A stretch of DNA of 64,000 nt from NCBI RefSeq assembly GCF_001940455.1, contig NZ_MKQR01000013.1, positions 210,787 to 274,786 on the forward strand, read 5' to 3'. Made by a program: the position numbers and the translations under genes. Numbering within the stretch: the stretch's first letter is position 1; each line of letters starts with the position of its first letter. A model generated the notes under the pieces. The model was not told where the DNA came from, did no database searches, and saw only the letters and a list, made by a program, of their open reading frames with translations. Below, piece by piece: positions 43,697 through 54,674 of this stretch. The DNA comes from Actinokineospora bangkokensis. Its GTDB lineage: Bacteria > Actinomycetota > Actinomycetes > Mycobacteriales > Pseudonocardiaceae.

Positions 43697-46600
43697 CACA
43701 CACCTTCTCGGGAGAGCAGCTCGCGCATCTCGGCGTCGGACAGGCCATCGATCTCCGCGGTGACCGCGTCGGTGACGGCCGCGGCGAGGTCGGCCACCGT
43801 GGTGGCCTCGAACAGCACGCGCAGCGGCAGGTCGACGGCGAACGCCGCCCGCAGCCGCGCCAGGACCCGGGTGGCCAGCAGCGAGTGCCCGCCGAGGCCG
43901 AAGAAGTCGTCGTGCGCGCCCACCCGCTCCAGGCCCAGCACCTCGGCCCAGGTGCCCGCCACCACCTCCTCGGTGGGGTCGCGCGGGGGCACGTACTCGC
44001 GCGCCTCGTCCAGCTCGGTGGCCACCAGCGCGCGCAGCGCGGCCCGGTCGACCTTCTTGCTCGACGACAGCGGCAGCGCGGCCACCACCACCCAGGCCGC
44101 CGGGATCATGTACTCGGGCAGCAGCTCGCGCAGGTGCGCGCGCAGGTCGGCGATGTCGGGGTCGCCCTCGCCGTCCCACTCCAGGTAGGCGACCAGGCGC
44201 TTGTCGCCGGGGCCCGCCTCCTTGGCCAGCACCGCGGCGGCGCGCACCAGCGGGTGCTTGGCCAGCGCGGCCTCGACCTCGGGCAGCTCGATGCGGAAGC
44301 CGCGGACCTTGACCTGGTGGTCGAGGCGGCCCAGGAACTCCACCACGCCGTCGGCGCGGTACCGGACGAGGTCGCCGGTGCGGTAGAGCCGGGCGCCGGG
44401 GGTGGTGGCGTAGGGGTCGGGGACGAACTTCTCCGCGGTGAGCCCCGGCCGGTCGTAGTAGCCGCGGGCCAGCCGGGTGCCGCCGACGCACAGCTCCCCG
44501 GGCACGCCGACCGGCTGCGGGCGCAGCTGCTCGTCGAGCACCAGCACCCGGGTGCCCGCGACGCCGCGGCCGATGTGCATGGTGGCGGTGGGCCGCTCGG
44601 TGGACAGGTCCTCGGCCACCGGGTTGACCATGCAGGTGATGGTCGCCTCGGTGGGCCCGTAGTTGCACATGAACCGGCCGGGCAGGCCGGTGGCGGCCCA
44701 GCGCTGCGCGTCGCCCACGGTGACCACGTCCGCGCCGACGTTCATCAGCTTCATCCCCGCCAGCAGGCGGGCGTCGCCCTCCAGCATCTCCCGGTAGTAG
44801 GCCGGGGTGATCTCCATGACCGTCACGCCGAAGTGCGCCAGCTTGCCGGGCAGCTCGGCGGGCAGCCAGAACACCGGGTCTGACACCACCAGCGTCGCCC
44901 CCGCGGTGAGCGTCACCGCGATCTGGTCCATGGCCAGGTCGAAGGTGAGCGCGGACAGCAGCACCACCCGCTCGCCGGGGCGGATGCCGTAGTAGTCCGA
45001 GATGACCCGGCAGTGGTGGGCGTAGGCGCGGTGGGCGACCATCACGCCCTTGGGGCGGCCGGTGGAGCCGGAGGTGTAGATCATGTAGGCGAGGTTCGCC
45101 GGGTGCCCCACCGGCGCCGGGTCGGTGTCGGGCTCGTGCGCCCAGGTGGCCGGCTCGTCCGCGACGAGCACGACGCGGCCGGGCTTGCGCAGCCGCTCGG
45201 CGTGCCCGGTCGTGGTGGCCACGACGGCCGCGCCCGCGTCACCGATCATGAAGTCGAGCCGGTCCTCGGGGTGCTCGGGGTCGAAGGGCACGTACACCCC
45301 GCCTGCCTTGAGCACCGCGAGCAGCACCACCACGGCCTCCACGCCGCGCTCCAGGCAGGAGCCGACCTTGACCTCCGGGCCGACGCCCAGGCCGCGCAGG
45401 TGGTGGGCGAGGCGGTTGGCGCGGGCGTTGAGGTCGGCGAAGGTGATCTCCTGGTCGCCGAAGACCAGCGCGACCGCCCCCGGGGTGCGGGCCACCTGCT
45501 GCTCGAACAGGGCGGGCACGGCCAGGTGGTGCTCGGCGGGCGGGTCCAGCTCGTCGAGGCGGTGGGCGTCGGGGTCCGGCCAGGCGCCGAGGATGTCGGC
45601 GCGCTCGGCGGGCGCGAGCGGGTCGATCAGGCCGATGGGCCGGTCGGGGGCGTCGGCCACGCCCGCCAGCACGCGCAGGTAGTGCCCGGCGAGGCGGCGC
45701 ACGGTGGCCTCGTCGAACAGCGCGGTGGCGAACTCGAACCAGCAGCGCAGCACGCCGTCGGCGCGCTCCTTGACGGTGAGGGTCAGGTCGAACTTCGCGA
45801 CCTCGGCGCCCGAGGCCAGGCCCACCGCGGCGCAGCCCGCCAGCCGCGGCGGCACCACCCCGCCGACGTGCTGGACCTCGAACATGACCTGGAACAGCGG
45901 GTTGCGCGACAGGTCGCGGCTGGGTTGCAGGGCGTCGACCAGGTGCTCGAAGGGCACGTCCTGGTTGGCGAACGCGGTCAGCGCCGTCGACTTGACCCGC
46001 GCGACCAGCTCCGCGAACGTCGGGTCGCCGCCGAGGTCGGTGCGCAGCACCAGGTTGTTGATGAAGAAGCCCACCAGGTGCTCGGTCTCGGGCCGGGTGC
46101 GCCCGGCGACCGGGGTGCCCACGGCGATGTCGGTGCGCCCGGTGTAGCGGGACAGCAGCACGTCGAAGGCGGCCAGCAGCACCATGAACGGCGTGGCGCC
46201 GGTGCGGGCGCCCACCTCGCGCAGGCCCGCGGCGGCCGCGGCGGGCACCTCGACGACGACGGTGCCGCCGCGCAGGTCGCGCTCGGCCGGGCGGGGCCGG
46301 TCGGTGGTCAGCTCCAGCGGGGTCAGCCCGGCCAGCTCGCGCTTCCAGTGCTCCAGCTGCCCAGCCAGGGTGCCGTCGGCCTCCCGCTCGCGCTGCCAGA
46401 CCGCGAAGTCGGCGTACTGCACCGGCAGCGGCTCCAGCGCCGCGCCCGCGTAGGCGCGGTCGAGGTCGGCCAGGAAGGTGCCCATGGACCAGGCGTCGAA
46501 GGCGATGTGGTGCAGGGTGATCGCCAGCAGGTGCCGGTCGGGTCCGGTGCGCACCACGGTGGTGCGCAGCTGGTGCTCGGCGGCCAGGTCGAACGGGCGC

Positions 46601-49600
46601 GCGCCCTCGGCGTCGACCAGGGCGGCGGCGCGCTGCTCGGCGTCGTCGTGGCCGGACAGGTCGACCACGGTGAACGGCACCCGCCCCACCGGGTCGACGA
46701 CCTGGGTCGGGGTGCCGCCGTCGCTGACGTAGCGGGTGCGCAGCACCTCGTGCCGGGCGACGACCGCGTCCACCGCCGCGCGCAGGGCGCCGGTGTCCAG
46801 CGGGCCGGTGAGGTCGAAGGCCAGCGGGATCAGGTACTCGGCGCTGCCGGGCTCCAGCTGGTCGAGGAACCACAGCCGCTGCTGGCCCGACGAGGTGGGC
46901 AGGGCGTGGCCGCGGGGCACCGGGACGACCGGCGGCACCCGCTCGGCGCCCTCGCCGGGGTCGTCGGAGTCGGCCAGCGCGGCGATCCTGGCGACCGTGC
47001 GGCCCTCGAACAGCGCCCCCGCGGTGACCTCGACGCCCAGGGCCTTGCGCAGCCGGTGGGCGAGGCGGATGGCCAGCAGCGAGTGCCCGCCGAGGGCGAA
47101 GAAGTCGTCCTCGGCGCCGACGCGCTCGCACCCCAGCAGCTCGGCCATCACCCCGGCGACGGTGCGCTCGGCGTCGGTGCGCGGCTCGACGTACCCGCCC
47201 GCGGGCTCCGGCTCGCGGGCCTGGTCGGGCGCGGGCAGCCGGGAGCGGTCGACCTTGCCGTTGGGCAGCAGCGGGAACGCCTCCAGCGCCACCACCACCG
47301 AGGGGATCATCGCGGGGGTGAGCCGGGTGGCGAGGTGCTCGCGCAGCTCGTCGGCCGCGGCGGTGGCGCCGGGCTCGGCGACGACGTAGGCCACCAGCTC
47401 CAAGTCGCCCGCGGCACCCCGGTGCGGGGTCACCAGCGCGGCGGCGACGGCCGGGTGGGCACGCAGGGCGGCCTCGACCTCGCCGGGCTCGACGCGCACG
47501 CCGCGCACCTTCACCTGGGCGTCGAGGCGGCCGACGAACTCCAGGGTGCCGTCGGCGCGCCACCGGGCGAGGTCGCCGGTGCGGTACCAGCGCTGCCCGG
47601 GGGTGCTCGCGTGCGGGTTCGGGGTGAACCGCTCGGCGGTCAGGTCGGGGCGGCCGACGTACCCGCGGGCGACGCCGACGCCGGTCACGCACAGCTCGCC
47701 GGGCACGCCCACGGGGACGAGCCGGTCCTGGGCGTCGACGACGTGCACCTCCAGACCCGGCAGCGGTGAGCCGATCGGCACGATGCTGTCTGTGGTGTCG
47801 GTGCTGTCGGTGCTGTCTGTGCTGTCGGTGGCACCGCGCTCGTAGCGCCACGCGGTCGAGTCGATGGAGCACTCGGTGGGGCCGTAGGTGTTGTAGACCG
47901 CCACGTCCACGGCGTCGAGCAGCCGCTCGCACAGCTCGCTGGGCAGCGGCTCGCCCGCCGAGCAGACCACGCGCAGCGCGGTGCACTCGGGCAGCCGCGG
48001 CTCGGCCACGACGGCGTGCAGGATCGAGGGGACGAGCTGGAGGACGGTGACCCCGTGGTCGGCGACGGCACCCACCATGACGGCGGTGTCCTTGTGCGCG
48101 TCCGCGGGCGCCATCACGACAGCGCCACCGGAGACCAGGGGCGCCAGGAACTCCCACACCGACGCGTCGAAGCTGATCGTCGTCTTCTGGAGCACGCGGT
48201 CGGCGGCGGTGAGCCCGTGGGTGCGCACCGACCACAGGACCCGGTTGCGGATGCCGCCGTGGGTGACCGCGACGCCCTTGGGGCGACCGGTCGAGCCGGA
48301 GGTGTACATGGTGTACGCGGTGTTGTCCGGCGAGAGCGGGACCGGTCCGAGCGGGCCGGCGGCGGCGACCTCCGGGGCGTCGACGAGCACGGCGCGCAGC
48401 TCGCGCGGCAGCACGTCCCGCACGGACGCCTCGGTCAGCACCAGGTCCACACCGGAGTCGTCGAGGATGTGGGCCAAGCGCTCGACGGGCAGGTCGGGGG
48501 CCAGCGGCACGTGCACACCGCCCGCGGCCAGCACCGCCAGCAGGGCGACGACCAGGTCCGCGCCGCGGTGCAGCGCCACGCCGACAGGCGTCTCGGTGGT
48601 GACGCCCTGGGCGCGCAGGTACCCCGTCAGGCGCTCGACGCGGGCGTTCAGCTCGGCGTAGGTGATCTCCGCCCCGCCCGCCACCACGGCCGTGGCGGCG
48701 GGGGTGGCGAGGGCCTGGGCGCGGAACAGCTCGGGCAGCGAGCCCGCCACCGGCGCGGCGGGCCCGGGCTGCCACCCGGCGATCAGCGCGCGCTCGGCGG
48801 CGGGCACGGTCTCGACCAGGCTCAGCGGCACCTCGGGGGCGGCGGCGACGCGGTCGAGCAGGGCGAGGTAGGTCCGCGCCATGCGCTCCACGCGGTCGCG
48901 GTCGAACAGCGCCGTGGGGTAGAGCAGGCGGGCGCCCCAGGAGCCGTCCCGGTTCTCCGCCATGTTCAGCGACAGGTCGAAGGTGGCGCTCATGGTGGCG
49001 GCGGGCACCGGCTCCACGGTGACCCCGGGCAGGTTCAGCCGCTCGCCGCGTCCGTTGTGGACGACGAAGGCGACCTGGAACAGCGGGTTGCGGGACAGGT
49101 CCCGGTCGGGCTCCAGCTCGGCCACGACGCGCTGGAACGGCACGTCGGGGTTCTCGAACGCCTCCAGGGTGGTCTCCCGGGTGCGCACGAGCAGGTCCGC
49201 GAAGCTGGGGTCGCCGTCGAGGTCGGTGCGCAGCACCACCGTGGACACCAGCGGGCCGACCAGCTGCTCCAATTCCACCTGGTTGCGCCCGGCCATGGTG
49301 ACCCCGACGCCGAGGTCGCCCACCCCGGCGTAGCGGCTGACGAGCAGGTGGAAGGCGGCCAGGTAGGTCATGAACGGGGTGGCGCCGCACGCGCGGCCCA
49401 CGGCGAGCAGGGCCGCGGCGCGGTCGGCGGGCACGGTGAACTCGACGGTGCCGCCCGCCGGGTCCCAGCGCGCCGGGCGCGGCCGGTCGGTGGGCAGGTC
49501 CAGCGGCGCGAGCCCGCTCAGCCGCTCCCGCCAGTAGGCCTCCTGGCGGGCCAGCCCGGCGTCCGGGTCCTCCCACCGCTCGCGCTGCCAGTCCGCGAAG

Positions 49601-50136
49601 TCGGCGTACTGCACCGGCAGCGGCTCCAGCGGCGACGGCTCACCCTGGGTGTAGGCGGTGTAGAGCACGCGCAGCTCGCCCGCGAGGATGCCCATCGAGG
49701 AGTTGTCGAAGGCGATGTGGTGCACCACCACCAGCAGCACGGCCTCGTCCTCGGCCAAGCGCACGAGGGTGACCCGCCACGGCGCCGCGGTGAGGTCGAC
49801 CGGCGTGCTCGCCTGCTCCCGCGCGACCGCCGACAGCCGGGCCTCCCGCTCGTCGGCCGCCACCGCCGTCAGGTCCACTGTGGTCAGCGGGGCCGGGCCG
49901 GGGTCGTCGATGACCTGCACGGGGTGCCCGTCGACCTCGGCGTAGTGGGTGCGCAGCACCTCGTGCCGGGTGGCGATCGTGCTCAGCGCGCGCTCCAGGG
50001 CGCGGGTGTCCAGGGCCCCGCGCAGCCGGAAGCCCCAGTGCAGCAGGTACTCCTGGGCGCCGGACCGCAGCTGGTCGAGGAACCACAGCTGCTCCTGCTC
50101 GAAGGACAGCGGGTAGTGCCCGTCGCCGTATTCCAT
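43696..50136 (-). CDS. NRPS C-A-PCP-C-A-PCP
   Basis: 2146 residues from ATG 50136 (AAAGGCGA upstream; a GTG lies 15 bp earlier). C1 (HHIAFDN near 138); A1 (455-930, code read D-A-W-Q-C-A-T-I-D-K); PCP1 (GGHSL near 1016); C2 (HHIAFDA near 1209); A2 (1510-2030, code read D-L-D-E-M-V-N-I-T-K, which I do not recognise); PCP2 (GGHSL near 2082); C-terminal tail ending LSDAEMRELLSREGV. A1 holds a Thr-Asp-Ser repeat (residues about 770-785) in the loop after YGPTECSID, coded by a 9-nt repeat. Between sbnA and the terminal NRPS it adds two residues. With sbnA directly upstream, one of its modules could use diaminopropionate or a derivative. Confidence 0.96.
47784..47828. repeat. Five-copy 9-nt repeat inside an A domain
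   Basis: Five units related to TGCTGTCGG (two have CTG endings, one GGTG) encode Thr-Asp-Ser repeats on the minus strand in the A1 domain of the NRPS. The matching loop in the NRPS at 7936-12291 is short (GEAGD), so the repeat is an insertion. Confidence 0.85.
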
Positions 50137-50194
50137 CGGTTCGCCTTTCACCGGGTGGCGGTATGTCGGGGTGGCGGTCTGCCGGGTCAGGGGG

Positions 50195-51235
50195 TCAGGG
50201 GCGCGCGGCGGGGACGAGCACGCCGCCGGGGTGGGCGGCGACCCGCTCGCGCGGCGCCCACAGGTGCGCGACGTCGCCGAAGTGCTCGGCCACCCAGTCG
50301 TCGTCGTAGACGGTGTCGAGGTAGCGCTCGCCGCGGTCGGGGAGCACCAGGGCGCAGGTGGCGCCCGCGGGGATGCGGTCGCGCATGCTCTCCAGGGCGG
50401 AGACGACCGCGCCGGAGGACCCGCCCGCCAGGATCGCCTCGCGCGCGGCCAGCCGCCTGCACCCGACGACGGCGCCGAGGTCGTCCACCCGGACCACCTC
50501 GTCGGCCAGGCCGTCGGCGTGCAGGGCCGGGCGCACCGAGGCGCCGTGCCCGGGGATGAGCCTGCCGCCGACCGCGGGCCCGAAGATGTTGCTGCCCAGG
50601 GCGTCGACCGCCACGACGGTGACCGGCAGGTCGTGCTCGCGGATGTACTCCGCGCACCCGCGCAGGGTGCCGCAGGAGCTGGTCGCGCAGAACAGGTAGT
50701 CGAGGGTGGGCAGCGCCTCCAGCACCTCGCGGACGGTGGCGTGGTGCGCGCGCGGGTTCAGCGGGTTGGCGTACTGGTTGGGGCAGTAGGCGTGCGGGGT
50801 GGTGGCGACCAGCTCGCGGACGCGGGCGATGCGCACCGGCAGGTACTCCCCCGTCCCGGGGTCGACGTCGGTGACCACCTCCACCTCGGCGCCGAAGGCG
50901 CGCATGATGGCGATGTTCTGCCGGTTGGTGCGCGGGTCGACCACGCAGACGAACCGGATGCCGTGGTAGCCGCAGAACTGCGCGATGCCGATGCCCAGGT
51001 TGCCCGAGCTGGACTCCACCACCACCGAGCGGCCGGGCACCAGCTCGCCGTCGTCGAGGCGGTGGCGCAGCATCTCCAGCGCGGAGCGGTCCTTGATGCT
51101 GCCGCCCGGGTTCGCCGACTCCAGCTTGGCGAACGCCCGGAAGGGCGCGCCGGGCAGCAGCCGCGCCAGCTCGACCAGCGGGGTCGACCCGACGGTGGCG
51201 AGCACCCCGGTGACCGGGTGGTGGTGTGATGCCAT
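50195..51235 (-). CDS. sbnA: SbnA-type 2,3-diaminopropionate biosynthesis enzyme (PLP, cysteine-synthase fold)
   Basis: 346 residues from ATG 51235. Fold-type II PLP enzyme: Lys48 in GGSIKDRSALEML, the phosphate/substrate loop ESSSGNLGIGIAQFCGYHG, and GGSSGAVVSALESM near the end. The CATSSCGTLRGCAEYIRE segment is typical of SbnA. SbnA joins O-phosphoserine and glutamate to give N-(amino-carboxyethyl)-glutamate, which SbnB then oxidises to 2,3-diaminopropionate. No SbnB-like (ornithine cyclodeaminase-type) gene lies in the window. First gene of the operon with both NRPSs; 59 bp separate it from the next. Confidence 0.9.
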   Translation of the reverse strand: MASHHHPVTGVLATVGSTPLVELARLLPGAPFRAFAKLESANPGGSIKDRSALEMLRHRLDDGELVPGRSVVVESSSGNLGIGIAQFCGYHGIRFVCVVDPRTNRQNIAIMRAFGAEVEVVTDVDPGTGEYLPVRIARVRELVATTPHAYCPNQYANPLNPRAHHATVREVLEALPTLDYLFCATSSCGTLRGCAEYIREHDLPVTVVAVDALGSNIFGPAVGGRLIPGHGASVRPALHADGLADEVVRVDDLGAVVGCRRLAAREAILAGGSSGAVVSALESMRDRIPAGATCALVLPDRGERYLDTVYDDDWVAEHFGDVAHLWAPRERVAAHPGGVLVPAARP

Positions 51236-51400
51236 GGGTTCCGCTCCTCGCGTGCTCCGCTCGGGGATGTGCGCCCACCGAGGGTCCCGCACCCGGGCGC
51301 GCGGGCGCAGGGAAGAAGCGGCAGACCCCACGACCACCGCGGCGCCATGTCTGCCGGAAGTTCTCTGCTGCCAACGCGCGCAATCGCCCACTGTGGACAT
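51236..51400. promoter_or_regulatory. Divergent promoter region sbnA / hydroxylase
   Basis: A 165-bp gap between two outward-facing genes must hold both promoters. The hydroxylase ATG has no ribosome site in front of it (ACTGTGGACAT directly precedes), so its message may be leaderless. No clear palindrome was seen. Confidence 0.5.
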
Positions 51401-52366
51401 ATGGTGCCTGCACACTCACCCACACCCCTGTCCACGGAGCAGAACGAGCTACCGCTGCCGCACGTCGTCGCGGCCTCCGGGAGCGCGACGGAGTACCTGG
51501 CCGCGCACCGGGAGCAGGTGCGCGCGCGGCTGCGCGAGCACGGCGCGGTCCTGCTGCGCGGCTTCGACATCGGCGGCGTCGACGGCTTCGACGCCGTCGT
51601 CCGCGCGGTGTCCGGCGCGCCGCTGACCTACGCCGAGCGCTCGTCGCCGCGCAGCACGATCAAGGGCCAGGTCTACACCTCGACCGATTACCCGCCCGCC
51701 GAGGAGATCTTCCTGCACAACGAGAACTCCTACCAGGCGAGCTGGCCGCTGTCGCTGTTCTTCTACTGCGTCACGCCGCCGGACACGCTGGGGGCGACCC
51801 CGCTCGCGGACACCCGCCGGGTGCTCGCCTCGATCGACCCGCAGGTGCGCGAGGAGTTCACCCGCCGCGGCTGGCGCGTGGTGCGCAACTTCACCGACGG
51901 CTTCGGCGTCCCCTGGCGCCAGGCGTTCAACACCGACGACCGGGCCGAGGTCGCCGCGTACTGCGCCAAGAACGGCGTCGAGGTGGAGTGGGTGGGCGCG
52001 GACGGGCTGCGCACCACCGCCCGCCGCGCCGCGGTGCACCACCACCCGGTCACCGGGGAGCCGGTGTGGTTCAACCACGCCACCTTCTTCCACGTCACCA
52101 CGCTGGCCGAGGAGGTCTGCGAGGGGCTGCGGGAGCTGTTCGGCGAGGACGAGCTGCCCACCAACACCTACTTCGGCGACGGCGGCCGGATCCCCGACGA
52201 CGTGGTGGCGCACCTGCGCGACTGCTACCGCGCCGCGACCCGGCGGTTCGACTGGCAGCGCGACGACGTGCTGGTGGTGGACAACATGCTCAGCGCGCAC
52301 GCCCGCGAGCCGTTCACCGGCCCGCGCAAGATCGCCGTGGCGATGGCCGAACCGCACGTGCCCTGA
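51401..52366 (+). CDS. TauD/SyrP-type Fe(II)/2-oxoglutarate hydroxylase
   Basis: 321 residues. Iron ligands HNENSY (H106, E108) and distal His in NMLSAHAREPF (H300); the 2-oxoglutarate Arg in TGPRKIAVAM (R309). The family includes SyrP and similar enzymes that beta-hydroxylate amino acids held on NRPS carriers. It is the only plus-strand gene within the cluster core, divergent from sbnA, and stops ahead of the strong terminator at 52405. Likely role: hydroxylating a carrier-bound residue of the product; which residue cannot be told. Confidence 0.92.
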   Translation: MVPAHSPTPLSTEQNELPLPHVVAASGSATEYLAAHREQVRARLREHGAVLLRGFDIGGVDGFDAVVRAVSGAPLTYAERSSPRSTIKGQVYTSTDYPPAEEIFLHNENSYQASWPLSLFFYCVTPPDTLGATPLADTRRVLASIDPQVREEFTRRGWRVVRNFTDGFGVPWRQAFNTDDRAEVAAYCAKNGVEVEWVGADGLRTTARRAAVHHHPVTGEPVWFNHATFFHVTTLAEEVCEGLRELFGEDELPTNTYFGDGGRIPDDVVAHLRDCYRAATRRFDWQRDDVLVVDNMLSAHAREPFTGPRKIAVAMAEPHVP

Positions 52367-52404
52367 ACCGCCCCGACCGGAACCGCCCACACCCGCCCCG
52401 CGCG

Positions 52405-52453
52405 GAAGCCGAGAACCCCGGACCCTCCCTCAAGGTCCGGGGTTCTCGGCTTC
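52405..52453. terminator. Very strong bidirectional terminator
   Basis: GAAGCCGAGAACCCCGGACC (52405-52424) pairs without a mismatch with 52434-52453, a 20-bp stem with a 9-nt loop. It lies between the hydroxylase stop and the convergent end of the LanB-like gene and should stop both transcripts. Confidence 0.92.
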
Positions 52454-52459
52454 TCCGGG

Positions 52460-54673
52460 TCAGCCCCGCTCGCCCGCGTCGAAGGCGACGAAGCGCAGCT
52501 CGGAGGTGTAGCGGTTGCCCGCGTCGTCGGTGAGCCAGGACTGCTCGGGCGTGGGCAGCATCTCGGTGAACACCAGGCGCCCGCCGGGCTGGTCGCGCAC
52601 GAGCCTGCGCACCGACTTGGCGAGGGTGTTCACCGAGATGTGGTTGTCGAAGTCCACGCAGTACGGCCGCGGCTCGGTCGGGGAGACCAGGAAGGCGAAG
52701 CGCGGCAGGCCTTCGCGCGCCCGCCACCACCGCGCCTGCACGAACCGCTGCGCCTCGTCCTTGGCGTCGGCGAAGGCCAGCGCGGCCGGGTCGAAGGTCC
52801 ACGTCTCGCGGGCCACGGCCATCCGGTCGACGGTGATGCGCGGGGTGTGCGCGCCGTCGACCGGGAACCGGAACATGTCGATCACCAGCGTGGTGAGCAC
52901 GTGCGCGAACACGTCCACCACCGGGAACCGCGCGCCGTCGGGCAGGACGACCTCCAGGTCGTCGCCCACCTGCTCGACCAGGACATCGGCGCTGCGCACG
53001 GTCCGCTCGCGGGCGGGGTCGGCGGTGTCGTCGACGAGGGCGACCTGGTAGTCCTGCGGGCGGATGAGCACGTTGCGCACCCGGATCGACAGCTTGGCCT
53101 TGTTCTCCTTGGCCAGCAGGGGGACCAGGCGCGGCTCGGGGTAGTCCTCGGTGGTGGCGTCGAACAAGCCCTGCGGGTCGGCGCTCTGGCTGACGAACAG
53201 CGAGTTGCCCAGGGTGTTCAGGCCCACGTGCAGCTCGCCGAGCACGGTGTCACCGTTGTCGGCGAACAGGATGTCCGGGCTCAGGTAGCGCGCCCCCGAC
53301 CACCCGGGTCCCGGTGCGGCGAACAGCTCCGCCACCTTGTCCTCGATGTCCGCTGTGGACACCTGCACCCGGGAACCGGTGAGCGGCGGCAGCACCTCGC
53401 GCCACCGGTCCCAGAACTCCCGCTGCACGTCACCGGCGATGGCCTTGGCGTCGCCGTGCAGGACGGGCATGCAGGCGAACCAGAACGAGGCCAGGTCGGT
53501 CGGTCCGGTGTAGACCGCCCGCACCTTCGCCATGACGCGCCGGGCCACCTCCCAGGTGAGCCAGCGGGCGGCGGTGAACAGCGGGCGCAGCGGCGCCAGC
53601 GAGTCGAGCACGTCCGGCCCCAGCCGCACCTCACCGGAGCGGCGGCAGTCGGAGTACACCAGCGAGCGGCACGGGGCGGTGTTGGCGCCCTTGTCCCGCT
53701 TGGCGCTCTCGCCCGCCAGCTCGGTGAACTCGCCCTCCAGCGCGGCCAGCGCCGCCACCAGCGCGTCCGGGTCGGCCGCCGCGGCGGCGACCCGCTCCCG
53801 GCCGCGGTCGAGGGTGTCGAGCAGGGCGACGGCGGGCCCGTCGCCCACCCCGGCCCCGGCCAGCCAGTCCCGCACCCACCGGTCGGGGTGGGTGGCCGCG
53901 GGCACGTCCAGCCGCCAGGTCACCAGGCGCCTGCGCACCAGCTCCTCGATGGCCTCGGCCGGGCCGACCTCGTCGGCGGGGCGCAGCCCGTCGCACCGGT
54001 CGAACACCGCCACCAGCTCGGGCTCCAGCGGCTTGGGCTTGAGCCCGGGCAGGGTGGCCGCGCCGTCCGCCACCCGGACGAAGGGGACCCGCCGGGGCGC
54101 GATCCGCCCGCGCAGCGCGGGGTCGGCGTTGACCAGCCTGGCCACCGCGTCGACGGCCCAGCTGGAGAAGAACACGGTGGTCGACTCGACCAGGCCCGCC
54201 CCGGCGCGCACCTCGACGCCCCGGGCGGCCTCGTCCCAGCGGCCCCAGCCCACGGGGCCGAAGAAGCCGATCGTGTCGTTCTTGACGCAGAACCGCTGCC
54301 AGTAGTGCGCCACCAGCTCCTCGCGCTGGCGGTTCTTGAAGGTGCGGTCCTGCGGCGGACTGGCCAGGAACGGCCGCACGCCGGTGTCGAGGACCCGCCG
54401 GTTCTGCCAGGCCACGGCCGCGCGGAAGGCGGGCGCGGCGGCGATCGAGCGCAGCCGCGCCCCGGTCTCCACCGCGCCGTCGGCGAACACCGCCTGGAAC
54501 TCCTTCCAGGCGGTGCCCTGCAACCGGGCCCCGTCATCGAACTTGTCGGCCGCCTCGGCGAGCCCGGGCGCGGCCAGGTCGAGCGCGCCCGCGGCCGGGA
54601 AGCCCGGTCCGCGCACGGCGCACCGCGCCCACAGCCGCCACCCATCGCCGAACGGCACCGCTGGGGTGGTCAT
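52460..54673 (-). CDS. LanB-like (lantibiotic dehydratase N-domain) protein 1
   Basis: 737 residues. LanB-type features: FRAAVAWQNRRVL, REELVAHYWQRFCVKNDTIGFFGPVGWG, the APCRSLVYSDCRRSGEV motif, WSGARYLSPDILFAD, and a C-terminal RYTSELRFVAFD. This N-domain in lantibiotic dehydratases uses glutamyl-tRNA to esterify Ser/Thr; in PEARL-type relatives it adds an amino acid to a peptide end. A separate C-terminal elimination domain (as in NisB) seems absent, so glutamylation-elimination in one protein is not expected. Last gene of its operon, 1 bp after the free PCP. A second copy lies at 57521. No RiPP-like precursor was seen here, so the acceptor may be carrier-bound. Confidence 0.88.
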   Translation of the reverse strand: MTTPAVPFGDGWRLWARCAVRGPGFPAAGALDLAAPGLAEAADKFDDGARLQGTAWKEFQAVFADGAVETGARLRSIAAAPAFRAAVAWQNRRVLDTGVRPFLASPPQDRTFKNRQREELVAHYWQRFCVKNDTIGFFGPVGWGRWDEAARGVEVRAGAGLVESTTVFFSSWAVDAVARLVNADPALRGRIAPRRVPFVRVADGAATLPGLKPKPLEPELVAVFDRCDGLRPADEVGPAEAIEELVRRRLVTWRLDVPAATHPDRWVRDWLAGAGVGDGPAVALLDTLDRGRERVAAAAADPDALVAALAALEGEFTELAGESAKRDKGANTAPCRSLVYSDCRRSGEVRLGPDVLDSLAPLRPLFTAARWLTWEVARRVMAKVRAVYTGPTDLASFWFACMPVLHGDAKAIAGDVQREFWDRWREVLPPLTGSRVQVSTADIEDKVAELFAAPGPGWSGARYLSPDILFADNGDTVLGELHVGLNTLGNSLFVSQSADPQGLFDATTEDYPEPRLVPLLAKENKAKLSIRVRNVLIRPQDYQVALVDDTADPARERTVRSADVLVEQVGDDLEVVLPDGARFPVVDVFAHVLTTLVIDMFRFPVDGAHTPRITVDRMAVARETWTFDPAALAFADAKDEAQRFVQARWWRAREGLPRFAFLVSPTEPRPYCVDFDNHISVNTLAKSVRRLVRDQPGGRLVFTEMLPTPEQSWLTDDAGNRYTSELRFVAFDAGERG

Positions 54674-54674
54674 G

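Noticed and set aside
43885..43960. An MbtH-like gene near the NRPSs
   Set aside because: I looked for an MbtH-type short gene in and around the operons and found none; it may lie outside the window.
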